From assembly GCF_000281045.1 (NCBI RefSeq), contig NW_008246077.1:700193-764192 (forward strand): DNA of 64,000 nt, in the 5' to 3' direction. This DNA is from Saprolegnia diclina VS20. Taxonomy: Eukaryota > Oomycota > Saprolegniomycetes > Saprolegniales > Saprolegniaceae. The translations under genes and the position numbers were made by a program. This document shows positions 20,760 to 33,074 of the stretch, piece after piece; the first letter of the stretch is position 1, and the number at the start of each line of letters is the position of its first letter. The notes under the pieces were generated by a model. That model saw nothing but the letters and a program-made list of their open reading frames with translations, did not search any database and was not told the origin of the DNA.

Positions 20760-22414
20760 TTAGACCGCCGCCGTAAAGCCGCGTGGCGACCCGTCGAGCC
20801 ATTGGCTCAGCTGCGGGCTCGTCAGCGACGGCGTCATCGAGTGGTCAAAGCCAAACGTATCGTGCTGGAGGCCGAGCGCGACGTCGATCGTCGGCGGCTT
20901 GAACGGCTTCTTGACGAGAGGTGCCGGCGCACTGGTCGTCGATGGCGGGAACGCTACCGAGACGTTGACGTCGGTGCGGAGACGGAGCGGCGGCACCGGG
21001 TCCATGTAAAAGTCCGAGTCCATTTCGGCGGGAAAGTCAATGTCGTCAAACGAAAACTTGGGCGTCGCCTTGAGCATCGCAGCCATGAGCGGCGACCGCC
21101 GCAGACTGTAGAGCGACGGTGTTGCTTGGTTGGACGCCGGGCCGTGGGACCCGAGCGGCGTCGTCGAGTTGAAGAATTCGGCCACTTGCTACACATACGG
21201 TTTTTAGTTCTCAGCGGCATCTCCCTTCAAGAAGAGTCGCACCTCGTTGAAGTCAAACTCGAGCGTCTCAAGCGGGTGGAACGGACTGTCCATGTCCGTA
21301 AACGTGGCGTCGCCAAACTGATCTTGGAGCAGAAGGCTCTCGTACGCGCCGGCGCGCTCGCGCGAGGGCGGCCCCATCGCGTGGGACGGCGTCGACCCGC
21401 GTTTCTTGCGCTTTGCGTTGGCGCACTTGGCCATCGGGTCTTCGGACGCACTGCTGAGGAGCGTCAAAAGCAGCTGTGTATGGTGCAGCCGCCGAGGCGT
21501 CGACGGCATGAACATGCCGCCGTCGCTGTTTGCCCCCGTGCAGACGTGTAAGTCCTTTCGCTTTCGCTTCGAGGACAAGCTCCGGTGCTTGTGCGGCGAC
21601 GCGTTCGCTGGATGCAACGGCGAGTCCGTGCTCGTGTTGGGGTTCTCCTTGTTGAACAACAACACGTTGTAGCAGTCCCGGAACGTCGACGCTTGCTTGG
21701 GCGAGAGCCCTTGCACGAGGCTCTGCGCTCTATCGCGGCATGGGTTCATGGACTGTGGACGCCAATACTGTACTTTGTCATGTGCAGACTCGGCGCGTGG
21801 CTGTCGTGCACGCCACCGTCGTCGGACGGGATCGCTACGTGGCGCGGTAGCCGCGGGTGCATGCCCGTCAGCGCCGGTGGCGGCGGCGCGGTCTTGTTGA
21901 CCTGCTTGGCGATGCGGCGCATCGTGCGGCGCATGGATGAGTACCAATGGTTCTTGATCGCATTGTCCGTTCTGTCGTATCCTTAGCACACAACTTTACA
22001 CGCACCATGTGGCTTCGCACCTGCCAGGTAGGAGCTTGGAGATCTCGGCCCACTTGTTGCCAAGGCGGTTCTGTGCATCTTCAATGATGCTTTCTTCTTC
22101 GGTCGTCCACGGGTCCTTCTTGATGCTCGGGTCCAAATGGTTGAGCCATCTAGAGGCGTAGATGTTGAAGCGAACGCCTATGGATGCGGCAACTACCGTG
22201 TCCGGCACTGCTTGCCCGTGCGTTCATTGCCAAAGTTCTCATTGTTGAGGTGGTCCGAGATGACGGACCAGCGCTTGGTGCCATACTCGTCGACGAGCCG
22301 GATAATGCTCTCGTCTTCCTTGCGCGTCCACGCCCGGCGCTCGTACGCCGAGCCCGACGACGCCGTCTTCTTCGTGCTGCTGTCCGACTCGTCGTGCATG
22401 TTGCAAGTTGGCAA
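20760..22414 (-). CDS. R2R3-type MYB transcription factor
   Basis: Exons, high to low: 22414-22197, 22149-22021, 21971-21774, 21729-21243 and 21188-20760. The two MYB repeats span exons 1-3: RRAWTRKEDESIIRLVDEYG with KRWSVISDHL, then KKDPWTTEEESIIEDAQNRL with NKWAEISKLLPGR and TDNAIKNHWYSSMRR. The tryptophan spacing is canonical and both recognition-helix regions are intact. The rest is low-complexity with a basic patch (SSKRKRKDL), a likely nuclear signal, and acidic aromatic stretches (ETLEFDFNE, SFDDIDFPAEMDSDFYMD) that may be activation regions. The last intron (21189-21242, 54 bp) removes an in-frame stop. Promoter motifs lie 75-110 bp upstream. Confidence 0.88.
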
Positions 22415-22738
22415 ATGCGCAAAGGTCGCGTCCGAAACTCACTTGGTCTTTGTATGGCGTTGCGTGAAGGGGCACATCAGGATCGGCGTCCGGATACGCC
22501 CACCCGCATCAGCGACACCGCATCCGGATTCCTGCTGCGATCTTGCTTTGCGAGAAAGGCAGGAAATGGCGCCGCCTGCTTGGTGGATGCAGCGTGTACA
22601 TCTTAGCTCCATAGCAAGCGAAGTTCCTACAGCTGCATTCGTTGGTGGTCTAGAAGGGAACGTAGTGGTCCAAGATGCGCATCAGTTGCAGCTTCCGGGC
22701 AAGAGACACGGACGTTTCAACGGCCGGCCGGACGACCG
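22415..22738. promoter_or_regulatory. Divergent intergenic promoter region
   Basis: About 320 bp between the MYB gene and the armadillo-like gene. It holds TCCGGATA (22489-22496) and ATCCGGAT (22522-22529), both copies of the recurrent element. No gene is seen. Confidence 0.45.
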
Positions 22739-24310
22739 ATGCAGTTCTATCGCACGGCGCCGGAAGACCTTCTGCGTCTTCTGGAGCAGCATGGAAAGGA
22801 CGTAGTTGCAGTGCAGCGCGTCCTCGCCGAGCTGCACCGGTGCATTCGGGACGACGCGACCAGCCGCGAGCGCATGGCGCAGTGCCACGTGGTGAGTCGC
22901 CTCGCCGCCCACATCGAGCTGCATGCAACGCAGCCCGGGTTTCTCCTGCAGCTGAGTATCTTGCTCGACGCACTCGTGATATACGACGGTTTGGCTTCTC
23001 GCCTGGAGTGTGAATCAGCACCCATAACGTAGAGCACTCGACCGCCGAGCTCCAGTCGGCCATCGTGCGCCATGGCTTGTGGCGCCTCGTGCTTCGTGGC
23101 ATGCAAGCCACTGCCGTCGACGACGAGCTTCAAGCTCATGGCTGTGCACTCACATCGACGCTGTGCTACGACTACCCGCGGGCACCCCACGGTGCGCCAT
23201 TGCAGATCGGAAATCGCTCACGACGGGCGCTGTAGATGAAAACCAAGTGGAAATGGTGCAAAGTGGCGCTCTCGAGGCCATTCGAACACTGCTCGTTGCC
23301 GAGAGTACGCCTCTGGCAACGTATCTCTGCGGCGTCAGAGCCATCGGCGATCTCTGCTACAAGAATGGTACGTGGGGTCGTGACGTTCTCTTGAAACTCT
23401 TATTGTGCACAGTGGCCAACACGGAAATCGTCCTCAAAATCAGCTTGTTTCCGCTGCTTTCGCACGGCCTCGACGAGCATGCCAAGCACGCAGCTGTGCT
23501 GGAGGCCATCGCTCGTGTGTTTTTTGTGTGTCTGGTTGCCCACCCTCGTACTTGGGTTGTTCTCGCATCGGAATTGTGATCCAGACAACGGTAGATCCAA
23601 GCAAGCGCGGGATACTGCAGTGCAGCGTCCTCGAGCGCGCGCTGCACTGCCTGCACAGCCGCGACTTGCTCGTCTCGACCGCGTACAGCATCCTGCGTCT
23701 TCTCGAAACGACGCTGCGCGACGACGGTACAGTGCGTTGCTAAATTTAGCGTCACGATTTCTATAGAAGCGGCCAAAGATTTGCTCACGCAACTCGATGG
23801 GGCCAACGTCATCATCAACGCCGTCGAGCAGCTCAGCGACAAGTACCACGATAGCATTGGTCATCTCGTGTTCTTAGCCGCCGCGATCTTTTCGAGCATG
23901 TCGCTGCACGTGCCAGCAGGTACAGCTATGAGCAATAATATGTGGAATCTCCAATAACGATGGCGACGTAGGCGGCCGGCCCGCGCCCCAGGCCACACGC
24001 ATCCAAGGTCTCATGCAGCACGGGGCTCACACGTTTGCGGTCTCGTCGCTCACGAGTTTTCCTACAGAAACTTTTGTCTTGGAGCAGTGCCTCTGCCTCA
24101 TGGAGCGGCTCATGATCAGCAGTGCGTACTCTTGTGACGTGGCACGCTCTGACGCCAGTTTGCGTAGATCACTATCGGCTGATGCTGGTGCGGGCGGGCG
24201 CGGTGCGCAACGTGCGCTACATTTACAACACCAAACAGAAGCAGCACGAAGGGCTTCTTGAGCTCTGCGAGCGCGTCATGAGCACGCTGGACAAGGAGAC
24301 ATCGACCTGA
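22739..24310 (+). CDS. Armadillo-like helical repeat protein
   Basis: Eight exons: 22739-22988, 23033-23191, 23236-23367, 23413-23544, 23595-23726, 23767-23919, 23972-24121 and 24168-24310; introns are 40-52 bp and all junctions keep frame. The protein (about 394 residues) is almost wholly helical with armadillo/HEAT-like units such as VQSGALEAIRTLLVAEST, YLCGVRAIGDLCYKN and RLMLVRAGAVRNVRYIYN. No other domain is present. Armadillo folds are protein-binding scaffolds; which one this is cannot be decided by eye. Confidence 0.75.
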
Positions 24311-24421
24311 TGGTTGCAACTTCAACGTGTATTTTAATGTACAATTTTTTTAAAATGGTTTTCGGACCGAAGGTTGAAATTCGGATATGGCCTGAAAATA
24401 GGCAGATTCGAAACACGAAGC

Positions 24422-25569
24422 ATGGAAGTCTGGTGGGAGACGAAGGAAGATTGCCTGTGGCTGGTCTACTATCTCGTCTTCATCGCGCCGCTCCATGCGC
24501 TCCTCATCGGCTACCTCGAGCGCCAAGGGAAGCAGGTCACGCCGTCCAAGGCCATCATATGGATCGCGTCGCTCGCGCTCATGTCGACCTTCCTGCCGCT
24601 GGTAGGCGCATGGCGCTGCTCGCATGCACTCCTCATGGACCTCTAGCTTGTGCGCAAGAAGCTGTCCGAGTCGAGCCCCTACCGCCTTCTCAGCGTACGT
24701 CGGTATTGCTATGGCTCGATTGACGCGCCGTGTGTAGGTCTCGCGCTACGGCCCCAAGTACGTCTGGGCGCAGCAGTACAGCCACTTGAAGCAGTACTTT
24801 ACGAGCGGCCAAATGAGCCCCGACATCTGGGCTGTCTTTGACGCCGCTTACGACGTACGGCGCCCTTGTTCTCGTCGGTGAAGACTCATGCTTGGCAGAA
24901 ACTCTACGACGATGGCACGCGCCGAGCATTCGAGGTGTGGGGCCCGAATTTTGAGACGCTCCTGAGTGCTCACATGCCATACAACCTCGCGCTCTTCTAC
25001 GTCCTCTGGCTTGTTGGCATGTACGTACCGAAAGCTGTTCACGCTGACGACTCATTGCGATACTCTAGCTACGCAACGACGGTCGGACGCAAGTACGCCC
25101 ATGCGCGGGACCTCGCGACCGCCGGTCTCTTGGTCGTCCGTTACCACGTGTCGTTTGCGCTTGATCGTATAGGATGCTTCTAGGTTCTTGTGTTTGAGAT
25201 GAGCATTCGCTTCATGGGCTACAACCCGCTGTTTATGCTTCTGCCGCAGACGACGCCGAATGAGATGATCTTGCTCGTGCATGCGTACGCTTCGGGGTAC
25301 GACGGACGATCTGACGACGTCTTCTTAGGCTCTTTCCTGCGTGGGTTCTCGGCTACACGTCCTTCAAGCGCATCTTTTTCGTCGATATGCTGCAGCACAA
25401 GAACGACTGCCTTGAGTATGCGCTCGCCACCAACGAAGTACGACGACCAATATCCCTACGTCAAACCCACCTGTCGTGGCCGTAGAAGACCAAGAAGGCG
25501 CTCGAGAGCATGCGGGTCGAGATCCGCAAGCTCAAGGACACCAAGGAGACGACGTCGATTCAAGCCTAA
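24422..25569 (+). CDS. Multi-pass membrane protein with J-like segment
   Basis: Eight exons: 24422-24601, 24647-24694, 24738-24854, 24899-25020, 25069-about 25132, 25184-25284, 25329-25437 and 25486-25569. Hydrophobic segments include CLWLVYYLVFIAPLHALLIG and AIIWIASLALMSTFLPL near the start, YNLALFYVLWLVGMY mid-protein and a helix across the sixth junction. Between them, FDAAYDKLYDDGTRRAFEVWG resembles helices III-IV of a J domain, but the HPD motif is not visible, so Hsp70 stimulation is unlikely. The tail is a short charged coiled coil. ER localisation is a guess. The donor of intron 5 could be 25133, 25136 or 25148. Confidence 0.65.
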
Positions 25570-25776
25570 CGCCACCATGCACCGCGGCGCTGTTAGACCA
25601 GAGCGGAGCGCCGTACTAGTGTAAGGCTCAAACACGAAAGCATCGCCACTGGCTCGACGACACTTTTACACTCGATGGCATACAAATATCAAGAGAAGGG
25701 CTAGGGTCTCGCTTTTCCCAACGCAAAAGCTCGGTGATGTCTAAATGAAGGCGCTCATATTTCGATCACGATTGAA

Positions 25777-26331
25777 ATGCAAGCACCTCGCTGGAACTCC
25801 TCCACGAACGCGGCCTCCAAGGCCAAGCCTGGACCGACAACGTCGGCCCGTACGACGCGCGCCGCCTCGGCTGCCTGCACACGCACCGCCGCGACTATCC
25901 CCACGCGCACGCAGCGCGCGGCAACAGCGCCGGAAGTGATGGTCGTCGCTGGACGCCACGCCCGTGAGCTCGCTGCCTTGCGCGCCGAGTACGAAGAACA
26001 CCTCGAGAGCCTCCGCACCGACTGCCAGATGCAGTTGGCGGCGTTGGCCACGACCTTGCGTGTCGAGCACCAAGCCAGCATCGCCGCTGTGACGACGACG
26101 CTGCAGGAAGAACACCAGAAAGCCTTGGCTGCCTCGGATGCCAAGCTGCGCCACGATCACTCGATCAAAGAGACAGCTCTCATCTCCGAGCTCACGAAGC
26201 TGGCCGCCCAGCGTGACGGCAGCCTCGAGCGCGCTCAGGTTCTGTTCGCTCAATCGCAGGGCCTGCGCCACGATCTGCACAAGCTCGCCAAGTTCAATCG
26301 CGGTCTCCAGACCAAGATCGCCAAGACGTAA
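25777..26331 (+). CDS. Coiled-coil protein of unknown function
   Basis: Single exon, 184 residues. The first ~55 residues are Ala/Thr/Arg-rich and probably disordered. Residues ~60-184 form a continuous heptad-patterned helix rich in Ala, Leu, Glu and Gln (ARELAALRAEYEEHLESL, HKLAKFNRGLQTKIAKT). No domain, signal peptide or membrane segment is seen. Its closing HKLAKFNRGLQ motif resembles ends of long coiled coils such as taxilin-type proteins, but that is weak. The 298 bp that follow hold nothing recognisable. Confidence 0.6.
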   Translation: MQAPRWNSSTNAASKAKPGPTTSARTTRAASAACTRTAATIPTRTQRAATAPEVMVVAGRHARELAALRAEYEEHLESLRTDCQMQLAALATTLRVEHQASIAAVTTTLQEEHQKALAASDAKLRHDHSIKETALISELTKLAAQRDGSLERAQVLFAQSQGLRHDLHKLAKFNRGLQTKIAKT

Positions 26332-26629
26332 ACTCGCCGAACCGGATGGAATCGGTAGTGACGCAGAAGCAATCAACCACGACCAAGCAGCAGATACAGC
26401 ATACGAGCACATCAACAGCCCCAATGACGTTCTCGAGAGGCTGGCAATGTTCGAAACAGTGAAACAAAACAGGATAATACCTCATTTGCTGTTAATCGAC
26501 CCGAAGTCTGCAGTCTGAAGTGCGTATTTCAAAGATAAGTGTGAGGCGGGTAACCGAGATATGTAAAACTGCATTTACGTCTAATGCAAGATGACAGCAA
26601 CATCATTGAGAGGACAAGTAATGCAATTG

Positions 26630-29353
26630 CTACTGCGTCGTGGTCGAGCCCATGTAGTTGAAAGGGTTGGTGGCCTTGGCCATTTTCTGCATGTTGGTCT
26701 TCAAGCTTTCCGTCATGTCGGTCACTTTTTCTTCGACGCCGGCCATGCTGCGCTGCTTGGGGGCGGCGGCTTGGAGGCCGAGTTGCTCCAAAAGCGCAAG
26801 CTGGTCGGTCTTTTTGAGCCCCTTCATGTTCAAGATGCCCTGAAAGTCCGCCGCGTTGCCGTCGGGCCACATGATCTTGAAGCTCTCGACGAGCATTTCC
26901 GTTGGCGTCCCAATGAGCTTGAGCACGGCTTCGACGTGCGCCATTTCGGCGTTGACAAACTTGGCGTAGCGCGCGGGCACGGTGACGCCGCCAACTTCGC
27001 CCTCACGGCCCATGGCCGGGAGGTTGAGAAAGAGCATCTTGAGCGCATGCACATCCAAAAGCAGCTGCTGCGTCGCGACGGCGCTCACTCGCTTGCACTT
27101 GAGGATGCTCCCGAGCACCTTGGGTACGACCGCGGCCGCGAGCTTGTCGCAAAAGTTGGTGAAATACAGCCCCGAGAGCATGCTGTGGAGCGTCGGGACG
27201 AACGGCCGGAGCTTGTCGGCGATCGCCATGACGTACGCGCTCTCGTCACCGACGTTCTCAAACGAGGCCCAGTTCACGCGCTGCATGTTGGTCCACTCGT
27301 CGTCGAGGAGGTTGTCGAGGCCGAGGACAATGCACTTCATGGCCGCGGTCGCCACGTCGTGGCACGTGTCTGTCTCCTTGGCGAGCTCGATCGCGTCCGT
27401 GTACGCCGGGTCAATCTTGGCGCGGATCACATCTTCGAGCGACGGGAGCTACGCATTGTGTTGTTGTTGTTGTTGAACATGTCGCATACTATGACGACGT
27501 ACGGTTTCCGCGCAGTACTCGGCCGTGTTGATGACAAAGCACAGCTCTTCCTCTTGCTTTTCGGCGAGCCGCCACCGGGCCGCGCTTGCCGACGCCGAAT
27601 CACTGACCGCGAACGCCGGCAACTTGGCAAGGAGGCGCTGGGCGTACAGCGAGACGCAGTGCTTGAACTCGAGATGCAAATCAAAAAAGGTTTGGCCATT
27701 CGTGAGCGCCGTGCAGCGCTTGACGCTGTTGCGAATGTACGCAAACATGTTGACCGACGACGAAAAGACAGGCAATGCGCCGTTGCGGTCGACGAGTTCG
27801 GACCCCATGACCTCATGGAGCATCGCTTCCTACCGCCCAGTGATCAATCTTTCAACGTATCAAGCGACAACGTACCATGTTTTTACGCTCGAGCGCCACG
27901 TACGCCGTCATGTACGGGTCAAAGGTCCGCGAAAGCACGCCCTGGAGCGACGGAATCGTCTCTTCGTGCTCGTGGCTCACGCCCATGTGCTCTTCGTTCT
28001 GCGCCTTTGTCTGGAGCTCGGCACGGATCGCCTTTTGCTCGGCGACGCGCTTCTGCCGCAGCAGCCGGCGCTTGATGCCCTCGGCGGACGCCGGGTCGAT
28101 GAGCTGTCCCTTCTCGTTCAGTTCGGGCCGATTGTCGTCGACATCCCCCTATCCGCAACGTCGATGACGTTCTTGTACAGCTTGGAGCCAATCAGTTCTT
28201 ACCTCGTAGCGCTGGACGACTTCGCGCTCAAAGAGCAGTGCTTTTTGGAGTGCCTTGAGGAGCGACGTGACATCGAGCTCGTCCGAGCCGACGGCGCCGA
28301 GCTGCGACAAGAGGTGCACGCGCGTGCGCTCGCAAAAGAAGAGGCAGAGGCGGCGACTCATTTGCCAGTGCACGGGGAAGATGGCCTCCATGCGCGACTC
28401 GATGGCTGCGATGAGCTGGAAGAACCATGCAAAGCGCGCGTCAATGTTGCTCAGGCCACCGGCGACGGCCTTGCCACCAAACGCTTTTTCGTAAGGCTAC
28501 AAGCACTTTGTTTTGAGATTGAGATTGACGCGATCTTTCGTACCACAAGCTGCTCGGTGCAAAATGTCGTCACGAGCTTGGCGCGCGTCTCGTGCCCGAG
28601 CGCCGACACAACCGCGCACGCGGTCGTGAGGTTCTTGAACATGTGCTGCATCTCGGCCTCGTCCTTGGCGATCGCGTCGACGGACGCGAGAGGGCCAATG
28701 ACCTGGAAGTCGCCGAAAATCTGCGTCTCGAGGTCGACCCGGATCGCATGGACCGACTTTTGCAGCTCCATGATCTTGGTCACCTTGGTGTAGCCCTCAA
28801 AGTGCGTAAAGAGACTGTTGACGGCCTCCATGAGACTCGCGGCTTCCTTGTACAGCCGCTGCGACGCCATGTACTCGAGCTGGTCGACTGCGGTCACGAG
28901 CATGTGCAATCGCTTTAGCGCCGTGATCGACGTTTGTAAATGGCGCTTGGCGTAGTCGAGCTGCTTGATATCGCGGCAGATCTCCTGCACCATGACCTCC
29001 GACTGCTCGGCCTTGCCGCGAATGTCGTAGATCTTGGTGTAGAGCTGCGAGACGGCCTTCTGCGCCTCCTTGAGGTCGGCCAAGGCCTGATGCGCGGCGA
29101 GCGACTGCTCCTGGGAGGCGTGCGAGAGGTTCTCGTCGAGCTCTTTCATGCGCCCGTTGAGGCGGCTCACAAAGGGCTCGATGTCAGCGAGCGACGACTC
29201 GTCGGGGAAGTTGCGGTTGATGAACTCGACGCAGTCAAACTCGGCGCGGTCGAGCACGTCCTCGGACGGGAGCACGCGCGAGATTGCGTCTTCGACGCCG
29301 ACGGGCAGTTGCATCATCGCAATACAATCTTCCTTCCGTGACTGCGCACTCAA
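26630..29353 (-). CDS. VPS53: VPS53, subunit of the GARP/EARP tethering complex
   Basis: Exons, high to low: 29353-28544, 28496-28203, 28148-27876, 27829-27503 and 27448-26630, all phase 0, giving about 840 residues (human VPS53 is about 830). GARP tethers endosome-derived vesicles at the trans-Golgi network. Conserved blocks: FDCVEFINRNFPDESSLADI, VQEICRDIKQLDYAKRHLQT, RFAWFFQLIAAIESRMEAIF, RTFDPYMTAYVALERKNM, INTAEYCAET, TQQLLLDVHALKMLFLNLP. The second half carries the VPS53 C-terminal region. Intron 4 (27449-27502) contains a short ACA repeat. The Met at 29317 is an alternative start. Confidence 0.95.
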
Positions 29354-30328
29354 CTCAATTCTTGAAGTTTTGAGCTCAATGCCATGTTTTCAGTCTTGAG
29401 TTTTAACCGTTGCAACTTGCGGCTGGGACGCGGTTCGAGACACGAAGTGACGATCTTTTTGATTGAGGCTAAATCCACGCAGCTTTATGACATTTTGAAC
29501 AGCGCCTTTGCTGTGGGCGTTCGGAAGGACGACTGCATCTTCTCTCATTTGCGATCGACGACCGAGTGGTGTGGTTCTGATGCGTGCAAGAGTCACCTTG
29601 TGACATAATGCGTACTCGTGCAGTACACTGCTAGGAAGTGGCTAGTAGAAGATAGACCACGGGACAACACAACCCGTCGATGTTGATAATCGTGCTCGAC
29701 TTAAGTATCTCGCCAAAAGAAGAAACAAAGAAATGCAGCTGAGCTCTCTATTCTTCTTGTTACAAGCCATAATGGCATCGTAAAATGACGTTGTTGGACC
29801 AGTGTTGGTGGACTTGCTGCAACCCTTCAAAGTAATTCAACACCGCAAGCTATCGCGATTAGTACGCTGTGGCCTGCATATTTGGTATGCCCTACTAGTC
29901 GAGCCTAGATATAGCTCCATCATAACACGTCCATGCCCTTTGTCGTAATAAGCTCACGGAACCCATCTTGGCACGCGAAGGATGGATCCTGAGGGAATCA
30001 ATTGGCGTGCATTTAGCCAAAGCCGTGGCATCCGGATACGTGGCGGCGCGAAGGGAGAGACTTCGAGAAAAATACAACGGCCATCAATTTAAAAGACGCA
30101 GGCCGCGCTCAATACAATCATCAAGCTAATTGAATAAATGATGCTCAAAATTTTAAAACCGATATGAGTGGTGGGGGGAATACGCGTGTGTGATTGGCAG
30201 AAATGTCGCTAAATCGATGCTAGGATTGGCTTGGGCTTTTGGGGCAGAGGCGGCGGCGGCGGCGGGATTTTGATACTTGGCGTTTGTATCAGCCGATAGT
30301 ATTTTTCATTTCAACGCGAAGGAGCAAC
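29354..30328. other. About 975 bp intergenic region
   Basis: AT-richer than flanking genes. Short ORFs (for example 29384-29608 plus strand, 29642-29830 minus strand) lack coding character. It holds a CATCCGGATA motif (30029-30038), a TGATTGGC CCAAT-type box near 30193 and a short GGC tract near 30250 before RanBP1. Confidence 0.4.
30029..30038. promoter_or_regulatory. CATCCGGATA motif
   Basis: A copy of the recurrent element, about 290 bp before the RanBP1 start and farther upstream than most other copies. Confidence 0.3.
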
Positions 30329-31005
30329 ATGTCCACTGAAGAAGTCAAGCACGAAACTGCGGCCGCGGTCGCCGCCGAGGCCGAGGACCACGAGGACGCC
30401 GGCGTCGAGACGGGCGAGTCGGAGGAGCCGCAGGCTTACTTCGAGCCCGTCGTCAAGCTCAACGAAGTCGAGGTCGTCTCGGGTGAGGAAGACGAGGAAG
30501 TCCTCTTCGCCATGTACGCAATACGAGCTCTCCAAAGATACGCAACATGCTCATAAACACATATAGGCGCGCCAAGCTCTTTGACTACCGTGAGACGCTC
30601 CTTGACAAGGGCACGGGCACCAAGACGTGGTGCGAGCGTGGTGTCGGCAACGTCCGCTTCCTTAAGCACAAGGAGGCCGGCAAGGTCCGCATGCTCATGC
30701 GCCAGGAGAAGACGCTCAAGATCACGATCAACCACTTGGTCGAGTCGCGCGCCGAGTTGGGTGCCAACATGGGCAGCGACCGCGCCTGGGTCTGGACGTG
30801 CTACGATTTCTCGGAGGGCGTCGTCGAGGCCAAGACGTTCGCGCTGCGTTTCGCCAACGCCGAGAACGCCCAGGCGTTCAAGGAAGCCCACGACAACGCC
30901 AAGAAGACCAACAAGGCCCTCGAAGCTGGCGCTGACGCTGAGGACACCTCGGCCGGCGACGCTGCCGCCAAGGCCCTCGAGAGCCTTGACGTCAAGAAGG
31001 ATTAA
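30329..31005 (+). CDS. RANBP1: Ran-binding protein 1 (RanBP1)
   Basis: Exons 30329-30513 and 30567-31005 with a 53-bp intron; about 207 residues. RanBP1 binds Ran-GTP and, with RanGAP, releases it from exported cargo complexes. An acidic N terminus leads to AYFEPVVKLNEVEVVSGEED and the junction-spanning FAMRAKLFDYRETLLDKGTG. The Ran-binding-domain core follows: WCERGVGNVRFLKHKEAGKV, RMLMRQEKTLKITINH, then WTCYDFSEGVVEAKTFALRF. The Ala/Lys-rich tail is typical. Length matches the family. Confidence 0.95.
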
Positions 31006-31117
31006 TTTTACAACTACTGCATGAACCAGTTCACAACTTGGATATGTGTTCCATTATTCGAAAGAGCTTCGTTGCGTACAATGTACATTGAAGACTAGTA
31101 GAACGGAAGTGGTAGAG

Positions 31118-32400
31118 CTACTTGGATTCGGGTAGCAGCCGAATGGTGGCGTCATCGGCCTTGTGTCCCTCAATGCCACGTGCGGTCGGCGGCGGCGCGC
31201 GGCTGTAGACAACGAGGCCCGATATGATGAAGACGAAGCCGACGCAGTAGAGCCAACTGAGCGACTGCTGGAACAAGTAGACGCCCGCGACGACACCGAA
31301 AAAGTCGGACGTGAGAAGCGACATGTTGAAGATCGCCGCGTCGCCTTCCCGGAGCATGACCTAGTAAGATCCAAGCATGAGTGTGTTCTTGGCATTTGAT
31401 GTCATACCGAGGTGACCGAGTACATGAGGAAGAGCCCGAGGACGTAACCGATAAAGAAGATGACGCTTCCCGTGGACCTACACCAGTGGATTTACCTCAA
31501 TCAAAAATGAACATGACAATACCACTCGATGGCCTCAAAGGTGTGGCGCTCGTACGCGTAGGCTTGGACGGCGCTGAGGGCAAAGCCAAAGAGACCGAGC
31601 ATACCAAGAAACTCCCGCTACGAAGTGCAAGCATGAGGCACGCGCGCTTCGATTGCATGCGTACCCGAGACTTGGTCTTCACGCAGTGCTCTTGGGCCAC
31701 GTTCGAGATGGCGTAGATCGTCGAGCCAAGAAGGCAAAGTAGGTCGCCAAAGAGCGCGTGCCAGTCCGTCGACGCATCCACTTGGTCCTGCGCCCGGACA
31801 ATGTCCGAGATCATGAGAAACGTGATGCCTGACAAGCACAAGGCGACGCCGGTGAAATGCACGCGCGTGTACTACAGAGGCGTCAGCATGCTTCGTCGCC
31901 TCATTACACATTACCTTGGCGTCGAGGAAATTGATGGACAGGAACATGACCACGGGCAGCGTAAAGCAGTCCAGCAGCATGACGCTCGTGATCGTCGTGT
32001 ACTTGTACGCGAGGACCGTGAGAAAGTTGCCTTCGACGTCCGCTAGTGCGATGAGCGCATACTGCCACCACGGCGTCTACCACGCAGCAACATGGCATTC
32101 GCCCATCACTGGTCATTGCGCACCTCGGAGCAAAAGTCGGGCGTCGTCCACCATAGATGCGCGAGGTAGCCGATCAAGAGAAAGTAGTTGCCCACGTTCT
32201 GCGTCGTCGCAAGCTCCACCTAATGCGAGCGTCGGATCCATGAGCCCGTGAGCCCAAGCGTGCAGCGTCCATGGCCTGCCACGTACCCCGTAGTTGAGCG
32301 TGAGCTCTTGCGTGCAGATGCTCGTGGCCGTGATGAAGAGCGAGATGCTCTGCCCGAGGAAGAGGATACGATGGTTGCGTAAACAGTCCGTGATGCCCAT
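31118..32400 (-). CDS. SLC35F1/F2-like solute transporter (DUF914)
   Basis: Seven exons, high to low: 32400-32287, 32219-32124, 32076-31915, 31871-31665, 31617-31523, 31477-31408 and 31360-31118. About ten hydrophobic segments fit the drug/metabolite transporter fold. Family landmarks: LGQSISLFITATSICTQELT, DVEGNFLTVLAYKYTTITSV, MLLDCFTLPVVMFLSINFLD, FTGVALCLSGITFLMISD, LGSTIYAISNVAQEHCV and FNMSLLTSDFFGVVAGVYLF. SLC35F substrates are poorly known, so none is proposed. The C-terminal tail is cytosolic-looking and polar. The 67-bp intron 1 is long for this window. Confidence 0.9.
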
Positions 32401-33074
32401 GCTCGCCGCCGCTGCTGTTGCCGCGTCCGTGACCCGTATCCAACAAAATCTGCCAGCTTCGAATCTTCGGATTTCATCCGGACGATCTGTTTTTGTATCC
32501 GTAAAAGCGCGTCCACGTGGACACTGTAAATAGTGTCATGTGCAGAAGAGTGGCGCAGCCAAACCTTGCGCATGGCCGCATCGCTAATACTGTTCGGCGC
32601 GAGCGAGAGCGCGCTGCAAAACCTCACACTGTCATTTGTATAGTAGTGACGTACCCGCATCTGTAGTATTACCTCCATTGACAACAGCAAGAATGATACC
32701 ATTTCATCGTGCATAGTTCAGAAGTACACTATTTTACGACCAACCAGTGTCCTACGGTCAAATATTGCAGTTGCGGCGATGGCGCTGTCGTATTGACGGC
32801 GCAGATTTCGCGCCCGCGCGTCTCTTTTGGGTACGATCAGATGCGAGGCGGACACGAGAGGCGCTTTGCATACTCCCCGTGCAAGGACTAGTCACGCTCT
32901 ACGTTGGCGGCCGCCAAGCCATCGAAGTTCGAACGCCATCGTCCGGATATAGTGGAATGTGCGCCGGATACGCGCGCACATAATTAAATTGAATAAAAAG
33001 GCGTGTGAGAAATCGACAGCAGCGTTACAAGTTCACTTTTCCATTTCTGTCAATTCCCTCGGACGTCCCTCGTC
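32401..33074. promoter_or_regulatory. Divergent intergenic region with several CCGGATA motifs
   Basis: Between the SLC35F gene and mannose-6-phosphate isomerase. ATCCGGA (32476-32482) and TATCCG (32496-32501) lie 75-100 bp from the minus-strand start. TCCGGATA (32942-32949) and CCGGATA (32964-32970) lie 105-130 bp before the plus-strand start. No gene is seen between them. Confidence 0.5.

Noticed and set aside
20646-21551. 301-codon plus-strand ORF
   Set aside because: Antisense to the MYB gene; very Arg/Val-rich without domain features, as expected from the complement of GC-rich third positions.
26591-28793. Long plus-strand ORFs (494 and 422 codons)
   Set aside because: They lie antisense to VPS53, whose identity is certain; composition is that of a shadow frame.
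29354-30328. Small ORFs of 60-80 codons in the VPS53-RanBP1 spacer
   Set aside because: No intron partners, no recognisable motifs and AT-rich non-coding composition.
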